Origin: Prostheceraeus crozeri
Lineage: Eukaryota > Platyhelminthes > Polycladida > Euryleptidae
Length of the DNA: 64,000 nucleotides
Assembly (NCBI GenBank): GCA_907163375.1
Contig: CAJQUW010015458.1
Location: forward strand, 124,001 to 188,000
Reading direction: 5' to 3'
Shown here: one piece after another, positions 31,929-44,658 of the stretch
Layout: each line of letters opens with the position of its first letter
Position numbering within the stretch: position 1 is the first letter of the stretch
Notes under the pieces: generated by a model
Seen by the model: the letters and a program-made list of their open reading frames with translations, nothing else
The model's database searches: none
Told to the model about the DNA's origin: nothing
Made by a program: the position numbers and the translations under genes

Positions 31929-34083
31929 CACTCGGCGACATAAAGTTTGCCCCACCTGCAGAAATCGACAATATTTCAACTTTTTTGCCTCTTATTCGCA
32001 AACTACACCTTCGATTGCCACAATTTTTGAAGATAAACATAATTAACACATGGGCTTTCTATTGGTGGCATCTGCATTCCGCCATCGAATCGACAAGTTA
32101 CTATAAATAGCAATTTAAAATTTGAATGTCTAAACATGCATATGAAGGACTTCAAGCTGTTCATGTAATCTGAATTGAATGATGGAGGATCGTAAGAATT
32201 TCGGTTAAATCTGATAGGCAGTGCCTTCTATTTATCATCCATGCATAAAGGAACATTAAATGGCGTACTTTTAGTCAGATATAGCGTCACTATCCCGTTG
32301 TTACTACTGGTAAAGTTAGTAATCAGTTTTTTAGACAACCAAATGCCCATATCCTCATACCAAGTGAAAACAATGTTTCCATGACACTCATAATTTTTAT
32401 TAATGAACATTTGATTAAGATAAAGGTAGATAAAGCAGCTCACCAGTTAGTACTTCGTAGATCCACTTCGGTTGTCAATGATAGCCTTCACTCTATCGGG
32501 CATTGATTCCACCAGGTTCTTGCAGATTTGAGCAATTTCTGTGTCTCTGGCCCATACATTCAGGAATTCATTGATCAGAATTCGTTTGTTCTTGCAGCCC
32601 CTCGTCTTGAGGCGACGCTTCACGATTGACCACAAATTCTCTATCGGATTTGCATCTGGTTAGCTCGGAGGACATGACAGGACACGAATTCCTTTTCTGT
32701 TGAAGTGGGCCATGCTTCTTTTGCTTGTGTGGCACGGCGCATTGTCTTGCTGCAGCCATTCATTTTGCTCTGGAAAACAGTCAGTCATTTGCGGCACAAT
32801 CCTTTGATCAATTATTTCATCGATGTAGACCGCGGAATTCATGGTTCTCTCCACGGCGTGTGTGCGTCCAGGGCCTTGCCAACTGAAGCATCCCCAAATC
32901 ATGACACTGGTGGGGTGCTTTGTTGTCCTCACGAAATGATCAGGCGTCAAATCGTGGCCATCGACGACCCGCACATACTGGGGAGCATTATCCCGAAGCT
33001 CAATCACGGTCTCGTCGGTAAATAATACCTGCTTCCAGTCATGAACTGTCCAATCTTTGTACTGCCTCGCCCACAGAAGTCGACGCCTGACTTGATCGTT
33101 GCTCAGATACGGCCTTCGTCCAGGCTTCATCGCTTTGCAACCGATTCTATTCAAAGTGCGTTGTATTGTTCGCACGAAACATTCTCCAGAAGCGCCAAGT
33201 TCATTTAAAAGTTTACATGCAGAGGATCACGGATTTGTAACACAAAGGCGTTGGATTTGTCGACTGTCTCTCTCATCAAAGGTGGGAGGACGGGTGTGAT
33301 GGCTGTATTGCATACGATAATCGCCGGATGATTGATAACGATCCCAAGTTCTGCTAACTGTTCTATGATCACAATCCAATCGTCGAGCAATTTCTCTCAT
33401 GGACAAGTCTCCATGTTTCATCAGCGTAATGATTTGCAATCGCTTATTGTCACGTTCAGCCATTGCAACGAGGATTCTGATTTGAAATTGTGCACATCAC
33501 AGTTATTAGATTCAGCTGCGTATCGATTGCTTCTGTGAATTTGAATTCAAACTACTATGTAATGTGCAATCGCATCTCGGCAGTACATCCTCATTCATCA
33601 AATGTTCATTAATAAAAATTATGAGTGTCATGGAAACATTGTTTTCATTTGGTATGAGGATATGGGCATTTGGTTGTCTAAAAAACTGATTACTAACTTT
33701 AGCAGTAGTAACAACGGGATAGTGACGCTATATCTGACTAAAAGTACGCCATTTAATGTTCCTTTATGCATGGATGATAAATAGAAGGCACTGCCTATCA
33801 GATTTAACCGAAATTCTTACGATCCTCCATCATTCAATTCAGATTACATGAACAGCTTGAAGTCCTTCATATGCATGTTTAGACATTCAAATTTTAAATT
33901 GCTATTTATAGTAACTTGTCGATTCGATGGCGGAATGCAGATGCCACCAATAGAAAGCCCATGTGTTAATTATGTTTATCTTCAAAAATTGTGGCAATCG
34001 AAGGTGTAGTTTGCGAATAAGAGGCAAAAAAGTTGAAATATTGTCGATTTCTGCAGGTGGGGCAAACTTTATGTCGCCGAGTG
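31929..34083 (-). mobile_element. Tc1-like transposon with 487-bp terminal inverted repeats
   Basis: Begins CACTCGGCGACATAAAGTTT and ends with its reverse complement; TA flanks both sides (31927-31928, 34084-34085). The inverted repeats (31929-32415 and 33597-34083) are both 487 bp, and by eye differ at two positions at least. Total 2155 bp. The transposase lies on the minus strand between them. Nearly identical arms and a clean TA duplication suggest a recent insertion. Confidence 0.95.
32447..33463 (-). pseudogene. Tc1-like transposase with two in-frame stops
   Basis: One frame of 338 codons: helix-turn-helix region MREIARRLDCDHRTVSRTWD, GRRPYLSNDQ linker, then catalytic D in VLFTDET, D in LQQDNAPCHTS and E in PDANPIENLW, with 34 positions between the last two (DD34E). 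Two stop codons interrupt the frame. A TGA at 33227-33229 follows CVTNP, where CGA (Arg) is likely ancestral. A TAA at 32660-32662 lies just before PDANPIEN. No frameshift was needed to read it, so decay is slight. Confidence 0.93.
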
Positions 34084-34085
34084 TA

Positions 34086-36129
34086 CATTTCTTTTTACTC
34101 GCAAGTTGATGCTTAGATGACCACTATTAAGGTAGTCCAGTAACGCGTAAAAGACATAGTCAGACGTAAAGTCTGACGACACAATCTTACTGACACTGGT
34201 GGGGAACATCCTTGAATACAATTCTTACAGGAAGATTGATGCAAAACGGAAGGACAAAGAAGATCCGATAGGACACATAGCTGTTCTGTTCCCTCAAGCT
34301 CTCATAATCCTCAGATCATCTCACCACCGTCTCAAAGGCCTCTTCTGCTAGCACCCATTGATATCCCCTTGAAAATCGAAAATTACAATACTGTTTGAAC
34401 ATAAAACTTTAGAGTAAAGTAACTTCTGATAATGAAGAAAGTAACTTTTAAAATCATCTATAAAACAGCTCACTAAGGCGTACAAGCAAATAAAGTCATA
34501 CACATCATAGGAAAAAAAGAATTTTGCCGTATATTAGTGCGGCAAATAGGAGCTGATATGCCGAACAAAGCGGACGAAATATACATCATGTCCTCACATG
34601 ACATGCATGACATGAGTATACACATGTCCTCCGAAATATACATCAGCAGTCGTTCATAAGTTGAGGAGGAAGAGGTAATGAAATTTCATTGTCATGATGA
34701 TACAAACATGCCCAAGTAGTATTGACTAACGCACGCTTATGTGACGGGACAATCAGTGAACTCAAAGCTGAGGCCGGCTGAGGTTGTTGGTGGATGACCT
34801 TCCTTAAAATTAAAAGTTCGAAATAAGATTTTGGAATCTCTGTAAATTTCGTCCGCAACATGTGCAGAGATTCTCAAAGAATCCAATGAATGCTGCTGGG
34901 GCGGATCCCATGCATGAGAACATTTTTGCTAAAGGCTGTGATGTAGATGCGTGATGCTGAGAAATAGGCCTACTTGGAGTGTTCCTGTAGTTACCACTGA
35001 TGTACACTACTTATAAGTTAACATGATATTAAATAATGCTAAAGTAATGCATATATATTCACATGGTTGTTTGGGGATGCGACCAATGTTTGTATGGGAT
35101 GCTATTTAGAAACTTGGGGATAGTGTGGAAATGATTATCTTCACTATGTAGCGCACGAACGCTTTCTAAATGCATCGTGAAACTCATCCAGTTGCTTAAT
35201 CATAGTAACTATGCAATCACGTAGTAAAGTGGATCATCAATTATATTTCTGGGATATGCTGGCTTTCTATCAATTGTAGGAGAGCAGAAAATTTTGATAG
35301 CGTAATAGTAAGTGATTTTCGTGTCTCCTGGGTGAAACAAATGGTAACTTTGAATATTTTTTTCTCCATGATAAATATATATTTGAAAGAATCAAGTCTG
35401 CACGTATTAACTACAAGAGTTTTGCAGGCGCATGGGAGGAGCTGTTGATAAATATCCTTCTTTTATCAAAATATATTTACAGAAATATGTTGCAAAATGA
35501 AACGCACGAACAAATGGACTTACCCATAAGCTAGTAAGAGAAAAGATAAAATCGAAAGGAAATGAATTTCGACAGCATCTCCAAGAAAAAAGAATTGTCA
35601 ACGAATGCATCAATAATAATAAAGAAAGAGAATGGGAACGCGGCTAATGACCAAGTATCAGACGATCATCAAATACCACAATCGGTCAACGAATCCATCG
35701 ATAGAATAAAAGGAACCTCAAAAATCTTCAGGAACAATATTTTTGCCAAAATTCAGGGAACAGCCCAGTCAAAGAATGCTGCAATTTATGTATGTACAAC
35801 GACACAATAAAGTAGAGTAGCAGAAGAAAAATAGCAAAACTCAATCATTCGAACAATATTTTATGACATGTTCCCTGTCAGGAAGATATGTTCATCGAGC
35901 GAACTGCACTACAGTATGCATGACCGAAGCTCTTAAGCGAGGCATGGTGTATACGGAAGCCCATGTCGTGTTCAAATTACAGCAATCCGACATTGAGATC
36001 GGCCAGGGACGCAGGCAGGGAGCGGTGGGAACGGCACTCCCCAATTTGCTCCAGTAGCAAAGAAAAAGAGATTATAAGATTTTCTTGTACTGCATAAAAT
36101 GGAGACATAACCGAGCGAAGAGGAAATAT
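34086..36129. other. Non-coding stretch
   Basis: About 2 kb without a supported gene. Open frames at 35562-35810 and 35863-36057 (plus) have no recognisable motif; the first is lysine/asparagine-rich and compositionally like its surroundings. Confidence 0.4.
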
Positions 36130-36560
36130 CTATACCATAGAGTAAGTATACATAGGTAGAGTGTCGACTCAACCAAACTGTCAGTATACACTGAAAATTT
36201 TTATGTGAAAGGATTCACTTTTTTACGGAGATTGCGGTCCTTTGGTCCAAAAAACTATTTGATCAGCTTTTAAATAGCTGAATTTTTGCAAATTTATATA
36301 CTACCGACATGAAGCCCCTTCATAAGTAGTATGAAACAAGTTGCCATCAAAAGGAATGAATATTTGCTGACAAGAGGAAATCAAACTGATGATCTAGGAA
36401 ATTTCATGAACTGTATCATAACGCAAGTCTTCAAGGAATAGGTGAGAACTTCTTAGCTGAGATGTCATGTTTTTAATTCAATTTTCAACGACATGATTTT
36501 ATGATTCACAATTTGCGTCATTTCTTGAATATGAGTAGTAAAAGTGATGTGGGCTCATTT
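36130..36560 (+). mobile_element. hAT-like MITE, truncated copy (full copy at 48977-49803)
   Basis: Begins CATAGAGTAAGTATACATAG and matches the reverse complement of 49803-49330 along its length (shared TCGACTCAA, CACTGAAAATTTTT, GGTCCAAAAAA, GACATGATTTTATGATTCAC). The other end of the element is missing; the sequence runs into PLE-5. Confidence 0.75.
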
Positions 36561-36839
36561 ACATATTTTATTAAAGTTAATAATGATCAGTTTCTATGAT
36601 TATGATGCTTTGTTCTTTCAGTGGCAAGTAGTTTGTGATGTGATCACGCAGAAATCTTATCATTATAATAAAGCTGAGCTTTTAGTGATGGCAACCCATC
36701 GAATTGCTAATTCAATAAACTATATTAACTCTCCAAGTTGTCATGACATTGAGAGTTTGTGGAATACTATTCTTCATTCTGGATTTGACTGTTTTGGTAT
36801 CACAATTGATAATATAGAAAAATATTAAAATTTATCTGT
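36561..36839 (+). other. Open frame of unclear origin before PLE-5
   Basis: The plus-strand frame 36544-36828 reads CDVITQKSYHYNKAELLVMA and later SPSCHDIESLWNTILHSGFD. It may be the N-terminal part of PLE-5 or an unrelated fragment; I cannot assign it. Confidence 0.3.
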
Positions 36840-37960
36840 TGCAACTGCGAAATTAAAGGCGAGGATAAATTTTATAAGCAAATACGTGGAGTTCCCATGG
36901 GTGCTCATTTTGCACCATCGTTCGCGGTTATTTTTATGAGCCACATAGAAACTAATGCTTTAAATAAACTAATTTTTCTCCCTTAATATTCCAGCGATAG
37001 ATAAATGATATCATCTTTGGTCTCATAGAATTTACCGAAACTTTATTTGAATAGGTGTTGGAGACCTTTGATTCTATAAAAAAAAACGTAAAATTTGCTG
37101 TAGAAGTTCATCAGCCTGAGGAATGGCTGATGTTCCTAAGATCTAAAGATAAAAATTGTAGACCAACGAGTCAAATGCTATTGGCACCACTAGTCTGGTC
37201 ATTGCAATATCACTCTTAGAAAGGATTCCTTCGTTCCGCGCATGTTAAGACTAACTTCACCAGAAATAAGATATGTACTGTAGTATAGAAGAGCGCTGTA
37301 ACGATGTTTTCAACTCAAGAGAGTAACAACTTTGTCTATGATACTAAAAGAAAGCGGCTACAAAGAGGGTGATTGTAAGCAAAAAAAGAAAAACAAAAAT
37401 AATACTACTGATAAGAGTACACTTGAAGTACCATACATTAGCGACAAATGCAATAAATTAATAAATAAAATTGCTAACGATTATGGCAAGCATTCAGCTA
37501 AGTATCTTAATAATAAAAAATATAGAAATAGTTGTGACTGTGACATTTGTTCGCAGTTAATCAAATACTCTTGTAATGACAAGTTCGTAGTGTATAAATA
37601 CACATGATAATCTTGTAACGAATTTTATATCGGTAAAACCGCTCGCAAGTCTATAACTATGCACAATGAGCACAAAATAGCGATTGATAATAAATCAATT
37701 AGTAGTGCCTTGTATGAGCGCACATTAGAAACAAGCACAACGACATAGGCGACATCGAGGATTTTCAGGTCGGTTTCATTGCTAAACTCGATAACACGCA
37801 GCATTTACTTAATCAAAAGCAGTCACACAGCGTCAGCCGAAAATCAAAAGAAAACATGAACTACCGCAATACAGTTTGTCTTCACATTTCAATCACCTCA
37901 CATTTGACGCGCATAGCACACTCGTCTTAACATCACTCAACTCTTTATCAACCTTCACAC
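36840..37960 (+). mobile_element. Penelope-like retroelement (PLE-5), decayed
   Basis: In order on the plus strand: GVPMGAHFAPSFAVIFMSHI (RT motif B of PLE type), a YIDDIIF-like catalytic box near 37005, a basic linker frame with several Cys (37332-37607, including NSCDCDICSQLIKYSC), and a GIY-YIG stretch (CNEFYIGKTARKS) near 37620. It is broken in several places. Its sequence differs from the other PLEs here, so it is a separate lineage. Confidence 0.8.
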
Positions 37961-40671
37961 AGGCTGCCGTTTAGCACTAAACATCAACCGAGAGAAAGCA
38001 CTGCGAACGCCGAAGGCCCTGTCAGATTGCATCATAATCGTTTGTTTAGCCAATAAATTTATCGAGAGTATTTATGACTTTTGTTCCGCTTTTGGACAAA
38101 CTTGAAGCAAGAATAATTAAATCTGTATAGAAAGGCAAGTGCAAAGGACCGATTCATATATTTCAAGACAAAGTTGTTGACTGATGAGCTGATATATCAT
38201 TTGTTTTCTTTTCTGTTATCATTTTACGATATTGTCACATTGTACTTATTTTTCCTTGCATAGTAATAGCTGATACACTCCTTATTTACTTTCGGTGATG
38301 GTTCGTTTATTTACATTCATGCTCATTTCATGCAGTTACATAATGTGCTATTGTTTAGGGTGATTCATGCCATTTGCGTTACCACACTTGATTTCTATTC
38401 ATGATGTCTTACAGTTGTCGGAAACACGCGCACAATTTTGTTTCTGTACATGACTTCTGGTGAAATACACTTTCGGTATACGAAACCACGCTTGCATTCT
38501 ACATACATTTATTACAAAGGCTACAGATGTCTTCAACAAAAGTAACAGCTAAAATGACATGAGGCCTTTCGTCCGCTCTAAGTCGTGTGTTGACGCGGAA
38601 CTGGCGTTAATCAGAGGAATATAACTTAATAACATGCAGTGTGAGACAAGGACAATAACATGGATGGTAAGTGGACAACAATCAATGCTATTGCCATGAC
38701 AACCCAAGGCCAAACATAAACTAGGTCAGGAGCAATCGCTCGAATGGCCAGAGCCTCCATGAAACAAAGCACACTTCTGACATCGGATCTACACAAAATC
38801 TTAAAACGCTCTCTGACACCTGAGAGGTCACATCCGTTGGCAAGTAAATGGCGAGCAATAGAGCTCTCGGGCGAAGACTTGGATCGATTTAATTAAATCG
38901 ATTAATTTTCTGCCGGTTCAATTTTAGTTGATGAACAGTCGCATTACTGTTTTCGTGCATCATTTGCCGTCTTTCTCTGATGAATTAAAATTTGTTGAGA
39001 GCAGATTTAGGAATTGAATGACAATTAAATGCTGATGTTTCATTTGCATCATTCCACAAAAATAGAGGGTTTGTTTCAAAATGAAAGGCAAGATGGTTCG
39101 ATAGCGAACAGGGAAATTTTAAAGCCTTTCTATTGGACTAAGTGCTCTCGTGATCACGACGTTCAATATGCGCACAGCTGATCGAGAGACTCTCTCATTG
39201 TTATGTCTCTCGTTGTCTCGTCTGTGTCGTTCGCGCCTCTTGTCCTTCATAAACAAGTAAGTCAATATCAAACACGTTTAATTAAGATTTCTTACAGTGA
39301 TTATTAAGTTTCATGCACTTCACTGTGCCATAAAGTCTTTGTCACAAGTGAACGGTACTTGCGTTTGGATGTCCTGCAAATGCATTTGAATAATGTTGAG
39401 ATAAAGACTGTGCTGACAGCCTCTGTTTCGATTATTTTGTAGAAATATCTCACTCTACAGCAGGGATCCCCAATATTTTGTCGATATCAGGATTAAAATG
39501 TTTGATAAACACTGGTGTACGTCTGATTTTACATCCAATAATCATGTAAATGGTTAGAAAAATAAAAGAGAATATACAACAAATATTAAAGGCAAATCGT
39601 GCAATTAACTCGCATTAACTTGAAGCTCTATTTAAACTTCATTTTATTTAATCTCAGATCTTTAATTTTACGTGAGGTTTCCCTATTAATATGCTGTATA
39701 TAACCTCGCAAAACATACTCTTGGTTTCAAAATGTTTAATGATATAATTCTCTTTTGCACTGATCTTTGTATACTTCACAATGACTTTTGATTGCGATGA
39801 TATTTTAAAAGCAATTTTACATGAAAGCTGAGAAATCACTGAACAATTTTATTTCTCTATTAGGCAAAATTGAGCTGCAGCTTCCAATATTACAAAGAAA
39901 ACCACAGAAATGAGAGAAATATTCTTGTAAAAAAGATCCACCAAGAAGTAATTCATAGAAAACATGAAACAGGTTGTGCTTCGCAGGAAGTGTTCAAGTC
40001 TGGTTTAGATGTGTCATGTGACTCACATCCTATATGACAGGCTAAGCTCAATGGATGACGAACTAAGCTACAAGGAAATCACATGTGACAACTGTTCATC
40101 GCGAGATCATTGCAGTCCGTGAAAGTGATCCCGTGGTCAGAATCCGGCCCGGAGTTGCGAATTGGCTTAATTGAACACCGCTGCACCTCCGTTGTTCTAT
40201 TCCTTTATATTTCAGATACTAATTTCCAAGAATTCGATGTTATCAATTCACGTAACAGTTTCCAAGAATTCGATATTTATAGTTCATATAGTATATCGGT
40301 AAATAGAGCGTTTTACTTGTGTAGCTTCCTGCAGCCATTCAATGATAACCAACAGACATGAAGTTGAAAGAACTGATTACTACAATCGTCAGTTGTTGTC
40401 ATGGCGACAATTGTGGTTTTCATGTTGAAATCTGCAATGATGTAAATGGTATTATAGTTGATATCACTTTCGAAACTACAAGTCTATATTTAGAGTAGGG
40501 AAAATCACTTCTTGTCATGTTTCACCCTTCAGGAAGACTGGAATATATTAGTATCCTGCTAAGTATGATGATTTGAAATGTGGCCGCGATGTCTTTGTGA
40601 ATGTGTCCAACTTAAATAAATTATTAGTTTTACTATAAATAATCATTTATTTATTCAGACATTGAAGACAA
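37961..40671. other. Non-coding stretch, 2.7 kb
   Basis: No gene supported on either strand. Two X-box-like words occur (38690-38703 with one mismatch; 40395-40408). A tandem CAAGAATTCGAT pair is visible at 40227-40275. Open frames (minus 39839-39654, plus 40110-40361) lack motifs. Confidence 0.4.
40395..40408. promoter_or_regulatory. RFX X-box-like motif
   Basis: GTTGTCATGGCGAC fits RYYNYY-N2-RRNRAC. No gene is recognised close by. Confidence 0.25.
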
Positions 40672-40883
40672 CAGGGTTGGAACCGGGCACCGGCCGGTTA
40701 ATTGAAATGGACACATGTCGACCATTGACGACATTCAGTCTAGAGTAAATTATTTCAGTTAATCATTACAACATCAACTGCATGTAAATGTATCATAAGT
40801 TGAGAGCATGTACTCGTATGTCTTTTAACATGAATATTGCTGCAAACTGTTCCTTATACAGTTAAAAAATAATTCCTGGCAAC
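40672..40883 (-). repeat. Dispersed repeat, copy 2 (mate at 675-905)
   Basis: The reverse complement follows 675-905 from GTTGCCAG through GTCGACATG to a GC-rich tail GGCCGGTGCCCGGTTCCAAC, where the mate has GGCCGGTTCGAACCC. Confidence 0.55.
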
Positions 40884-41880
40884 TGATACTGCATCTATTA
40901 GTAGTTAAAACCCTACTTTATCAGTGATGTAGTCTCCAGAATCCTATATTTTAGCCTGCATGAATTTTGGAAGCATTGTGCTTTCCTTGGCCTATTTATT
41001 GTAACATTATTCCAGATTTTGAATAATTTCACTACATGGGATGGTTTATATAACACATGGAGCTTACAGTTGCAATGAACAATGAATTTTAATGCAACCT
41101 GGAGCATGAACGTACCAGAGCATTTGACAGTCGATCGAGGATAATAAGATAAGTTAACGGCACGCGATAAGTTTTGATTGCCGTTGTACAGGGAACTCAC
41201 TGAAATGAAAAACTGATGATAAGATTCATTGTCGACTCAGTCATGTCAGCTCGCGGTCATCAATGTAAACTCAAAAGATCTGACTTTAAACTGTAGTGGA
41301 GAGAGTTCTCTATTGACATCGCAAATCACTGGCATTCCCTCGCTAGTGAAGAAATAAGAATCACTTCAGTGAATCACTTTGAATCTAGTTTGCACGTCGC
41401 AGATCTAACATTTCGCAATATCAGCAGTCACTCATCGATCAAGTTGTTCATCGCAGAGCTTTTGTCGTTTGAAAACTTTCATTATATTGGAACTTAAAAT
41501 TTTTAGGACGCAAAAGGTTTCTTGTGGAGGCGAGATATACAAGTAGATATAAGCACATTATGTTATTTTATCAATGTTATTATTACACCAATGACCTTTT
41601 GGGTCACTTTTAATTATCTGTTTTCAATTTGCATGTGCTTGATTGACTTTGAAAATGTAGTTAACATTAATAAATTACAAAGTAGGCCTACAACTCACTA
41701 GACTAGTAAATAAGTCATTACGAAATTACTGCTCATCGCACAAAGCATGCTATCGAAGTGCAAATAATTGCATTGTGTAATATTGTATTGTAATATCTAC
41801 CTCTCGCATATACAGAGTACCTACCAGTAGGCCTACCATTCATGCTTTTCATGCATGCTATGTGGAAATTGAATAATGGC
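40884..41880. other. Non-coding stretch
   Basis: Nothing recognised; the minus-strand frame at 41200-40913 has no motifs. Confidence 0.4.
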
Positions 41881-41890
41881 TACCGTAAAC

Positions 41891-42300
41891 TGGGGTGAGT
41901 TCGGCCAATGTGGGGTGAGTTCGCCCACTTTCACAGATAGCATATTGTTTTATTTTTTACGTTGCTGGAATATCAATTTGTCCTTTTCTTCTTTGGTGCC
42001 AACTTGCTAGTGCACGAACATGTTTTTTGTAAATATAGTGTCTTTAGAAGGTCAGTTTATAAAAAAAATAGCGGTGGAACTAAATACATAACATTTTTGC
42101 ATTTTTCTGCCTTGGTCGTACTTCCTGCCAGCTGTTCTATTGGAAATACTTCATCAACTTTTAAATGTAGTGAAACGTGAGAGAGAAGTTTAATCTTGAA
42201 TATAATTAGCATCAGATTTGTTGTTTCTCTGTAATTCATGAGGTGGGCCATTTTTTGTACTTGGGGTGAGTTCGCCCACCTTATTGGGGCGAGTTCGCCC
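41891..42300 (+). repeat. Left-end 16-bp motif array of the pogo-like element
   Basis: TGGGGTGAGTTCGGCC at 41891 and TGGGGTGAGTTCGCCC at 41911 and 42262, plus TGGGGCGAGTTCGCCC at 42285. They form two pairs about 350 bp apart, one of each pair nearer the end. They are likely transposase-binding sites. Confidence 0.8.
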
Positions 42301-42604
42301 ATCGTCTATTTTGTGCTTATCAATAACAGTTTGACTTTGAAAGTCGCTTGCAGACATAGCAATTTTGTAGAGAATGTCGTACTGCGTGCTATGATGATAT
42401 TCAAATTGAAATATTAACAATAGCACTTATAACTGGTGCAGCACAAACGAAGCTATATCAATGATATCGATCAAACCACAGCTTCGAATTACATAGTCAT
42501 CATTCACGCTATGCATACAATGACTTATCAAAAACCGAACTTGATTGTTTGAAAATTGAGTCAAAGTTAGGTTTCACTGCCTATTCATTCATCCGTTCTC
42601 AGTC

Positions 42605-44248
42605 ATGCGCACGTACAAGCCAGTTGTTGGTGCCTCAAGACGTCGGCAATATTCTGATGATTCCCTTGATGAGGCTATCAAAGCCGTCAAGAATGGAATG
42701 TCTATTCGCAAAGCTGCTGCATCTTTCAGTGTACCACGATCGACCTTGAGAGATCAGTTAAAGGGTCGTCATCCCCGAAGAAGTGGAGGCCAATGCGTTC
42801 TTTCTCCAGATGAAGAACGTATCATATCGCAAAACATCGCTACAATGGCTGACTGGGGATTTCCCGTGAAACCTTTTGACGTTCGAATATTAGTGAAAGG
42901 CTACTTGAAGCGTAAAAACAGGGTTATTCCAGTCTTCAACGATGGTATGCCTGGTGATGACTGGTGTAGAGGTTTTCTTCTTCGGAATCGTTCTGTTTTG
43001 AGACAACGATTGTGCCAGAACATTTCACAGAAAAGAGCTGAATTGTCAATTGATACAATGAATGCATACTTCGAAAATCTGCAACAGGAGTTGGGTGATG
43101 TTCCTCCATCGAATATCATCAATTTTGATGAGACTAACTTATCAGACGACCCTCGAAGTGTGAAATGTATATTTCGCCGTGGTGTGAAATATCCTGAACG
43201 GATAATTAATTCAACAAAATCTTCAACGTCCATCATGTTTGCCTGCACTGCTAATGGTAAGATGCTGAATCCTTATGTAGTTTACAAAGCCGAACATCTA
43301 CACGACCAATGGATACAGGGAGGGCCCAGAAACGTTCGCTATAACCGCTCCCGATCTGGTTGGTTTGATGGTGTGTGCTTTAGTGACTGGTTTGAGAGCG
43401 TGATTCTACCATTCACAAGGAATTTAGCTGGCCACAAAGTCATCATCGGCGACAATCTTGCTTCACATTTTTCTCGTGATGTGATTGAGAAGTGCTTGGA
43501 GAACGATATCGCATTCGTTTGTTTGCCTCCAAACGCAACCCATTTGTGTCAGCCGTTGGATGTATGTGTTTTTGGCCCTATGAAGAGATATTGGCGAGCT
43601 GTGCTTACTGAATGGAAATCGAAAGAAGGACGTAAATGCAGTGTGATGCCCAAAATTTGGTTTCCACGCCTCCTCGATCGACTTTTGGTGAGACTATCAC
43701 CAACCATTCAAGATAACATAGTAAGTGGGTTTCGAAAGTGTGGAATTTACCCGGTCAACAAATATGAAGTTATCTCACGAATTTCCCGCACTCTTTCAAG
43801 TGATCAACAAAGTGAAGTGCGTGAAGCTGTTTCAGGAGTTGTGTTAGATCGTTTGAAAGAGCTCTCGACGCCCCCAGGCCCAACTGGTGACCAACCAAGA
43901 AGAAAGAGAAAGCTCAAAGTGCAGCCAGGCAAAAGTGTCACTGTGAACGATATCATGATGGAGAACTCTGACAATGAAGAAGATCAAGATGGAGACAATG
44001 TGATTGTGACTGATGAAACGCATGAAGCACATTCCTTGCCTACGGAACCTTTGGGGCTTCCAAGTTTTGAAGTTGATTCATTTGCTTTGATTCGGTTTAT
44101 TTCTGATGGTAGGCCCACTGGTACTGCCTACCATTACATCGGAAAAGTCTTGTCAAAAGTGAATGATTCCACTACAAAGTTTTCTTTCCTTCGGCGACAT
44201 GATAACTACTTTGTTTTTTCCAAACATCGTAGACGAGATGCCTGTTGA
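42605..44248 (+). CDS. Pogo-like transposase (HTH_psq + DDE_1), intact 547 residues
   Basis: Residues about 15-58 form a pipsqueak-type helix-turn-helix (LDEAIKAVKNGMSIRKAAAS, then FSVPRSTLRDQLKGR). About 65-140 is a CENP-B-like second DNA-binding region (DDWCRGFLLRNRSVL). The catalytic DDE_1 domain has D175 in NFDETNLSDD, D283 in IIGDNLASHFS and D319 in CQPLDVCVFGPMKRYW; 35 residues separate the last two (DD35D, pogo/Tigger type). A basic PRRKRKLK near 431 is a probable nuclear signal, and an acidic stretch follows. ATG at 42605 is the first in frame. Full length with no break; the terminal repeats show it is a transposon rather than a domesticated host gene. Confidence 0.95.
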   Translation: MRTYKPVVGASRRRQYSDDSLDEAIKAVKNGMSIRKAAASFSVPRSTLRDQLKGRHPRRSGGQCVLSPDEERIISQNIATMADWGFPVKPFDVRILVKGYLKRKNRVIPVFNDGMPGDDWCRGFLLRNRSVLRQRLCQNISQKRAELSIDTMNAYFENLQQELGDVPPSNIINFDETNLSDDPRSVKCIFRRGVKYPERIINSTKSSTSIMFACTANGKMLNPYVVYKAEHLHDQWIQGGPRNVRYNRSRSGWFDGVCFSDWFESVILPFTRNLAGHKVIIGDNLASHFSRDVIEKCLENDIAFVCLPPNATHLCQPLDVCVFGPMKRYWRAVLTEWKSKEGRKCSVMPKIWFPRLLDRLLVRLSPTIQDNIVSGFRKCGIYPVNKYEVISRISRTLSSDQQSEVREAVSGVVLDRLKELSTPPGPTGDQPRRKRKLKVQPGKSVTVNDIMMENSDNEEDQDGDNVIVTDETHEAHSLPTEPLGLPSFEVDSFALIRFISDGRPTGTAYHYIGKVLSKVNDSTTKFSFLRRHDNYFVFSKHRRRDAC

Positions 44249-44658
44249 CAACAGTCAAATTGTTCAAATTTTAACTTTGCTCACTATTAATCGTGGTCGT
44301 TACACATTCCTTGATAATTTTGTTTCTACAAACGTTCGTTGATAGTGTCTACCTGTCTTGTGTTCAATGATTCGTTCGTTTTTGTTTTAGATTATAGAAT
44401 GGGTATTTTGGACTACAAAACTGTTTTTCATTGAATGATAAACGTTTCTTCCAATCTATCTATTCAGTATTGAATGCAAGAAGAATCAAAGTTAAATTAA
44501 TGTGTCAAAAATAAGATCAAATGTCGAATGAAAATGTTAAATTATGTAGGGATTAATTGTAGTTATATGCACTATAAACATGAACCAAAATGAGTATAAT
44601 ACAGTTCTAAAGAATTTCATCAGTCATAATAAAAAATTCGTTTGCGATTTCATCAAAT
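44249..44658 (+). other. 3' untranslated part of the pogo-like element
   Basis: AT-rich tail between the transposase stop and the right-end motifs; AATAAA-like words occur but no clear poly(A) signal was picked. Confidence 0.4.
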
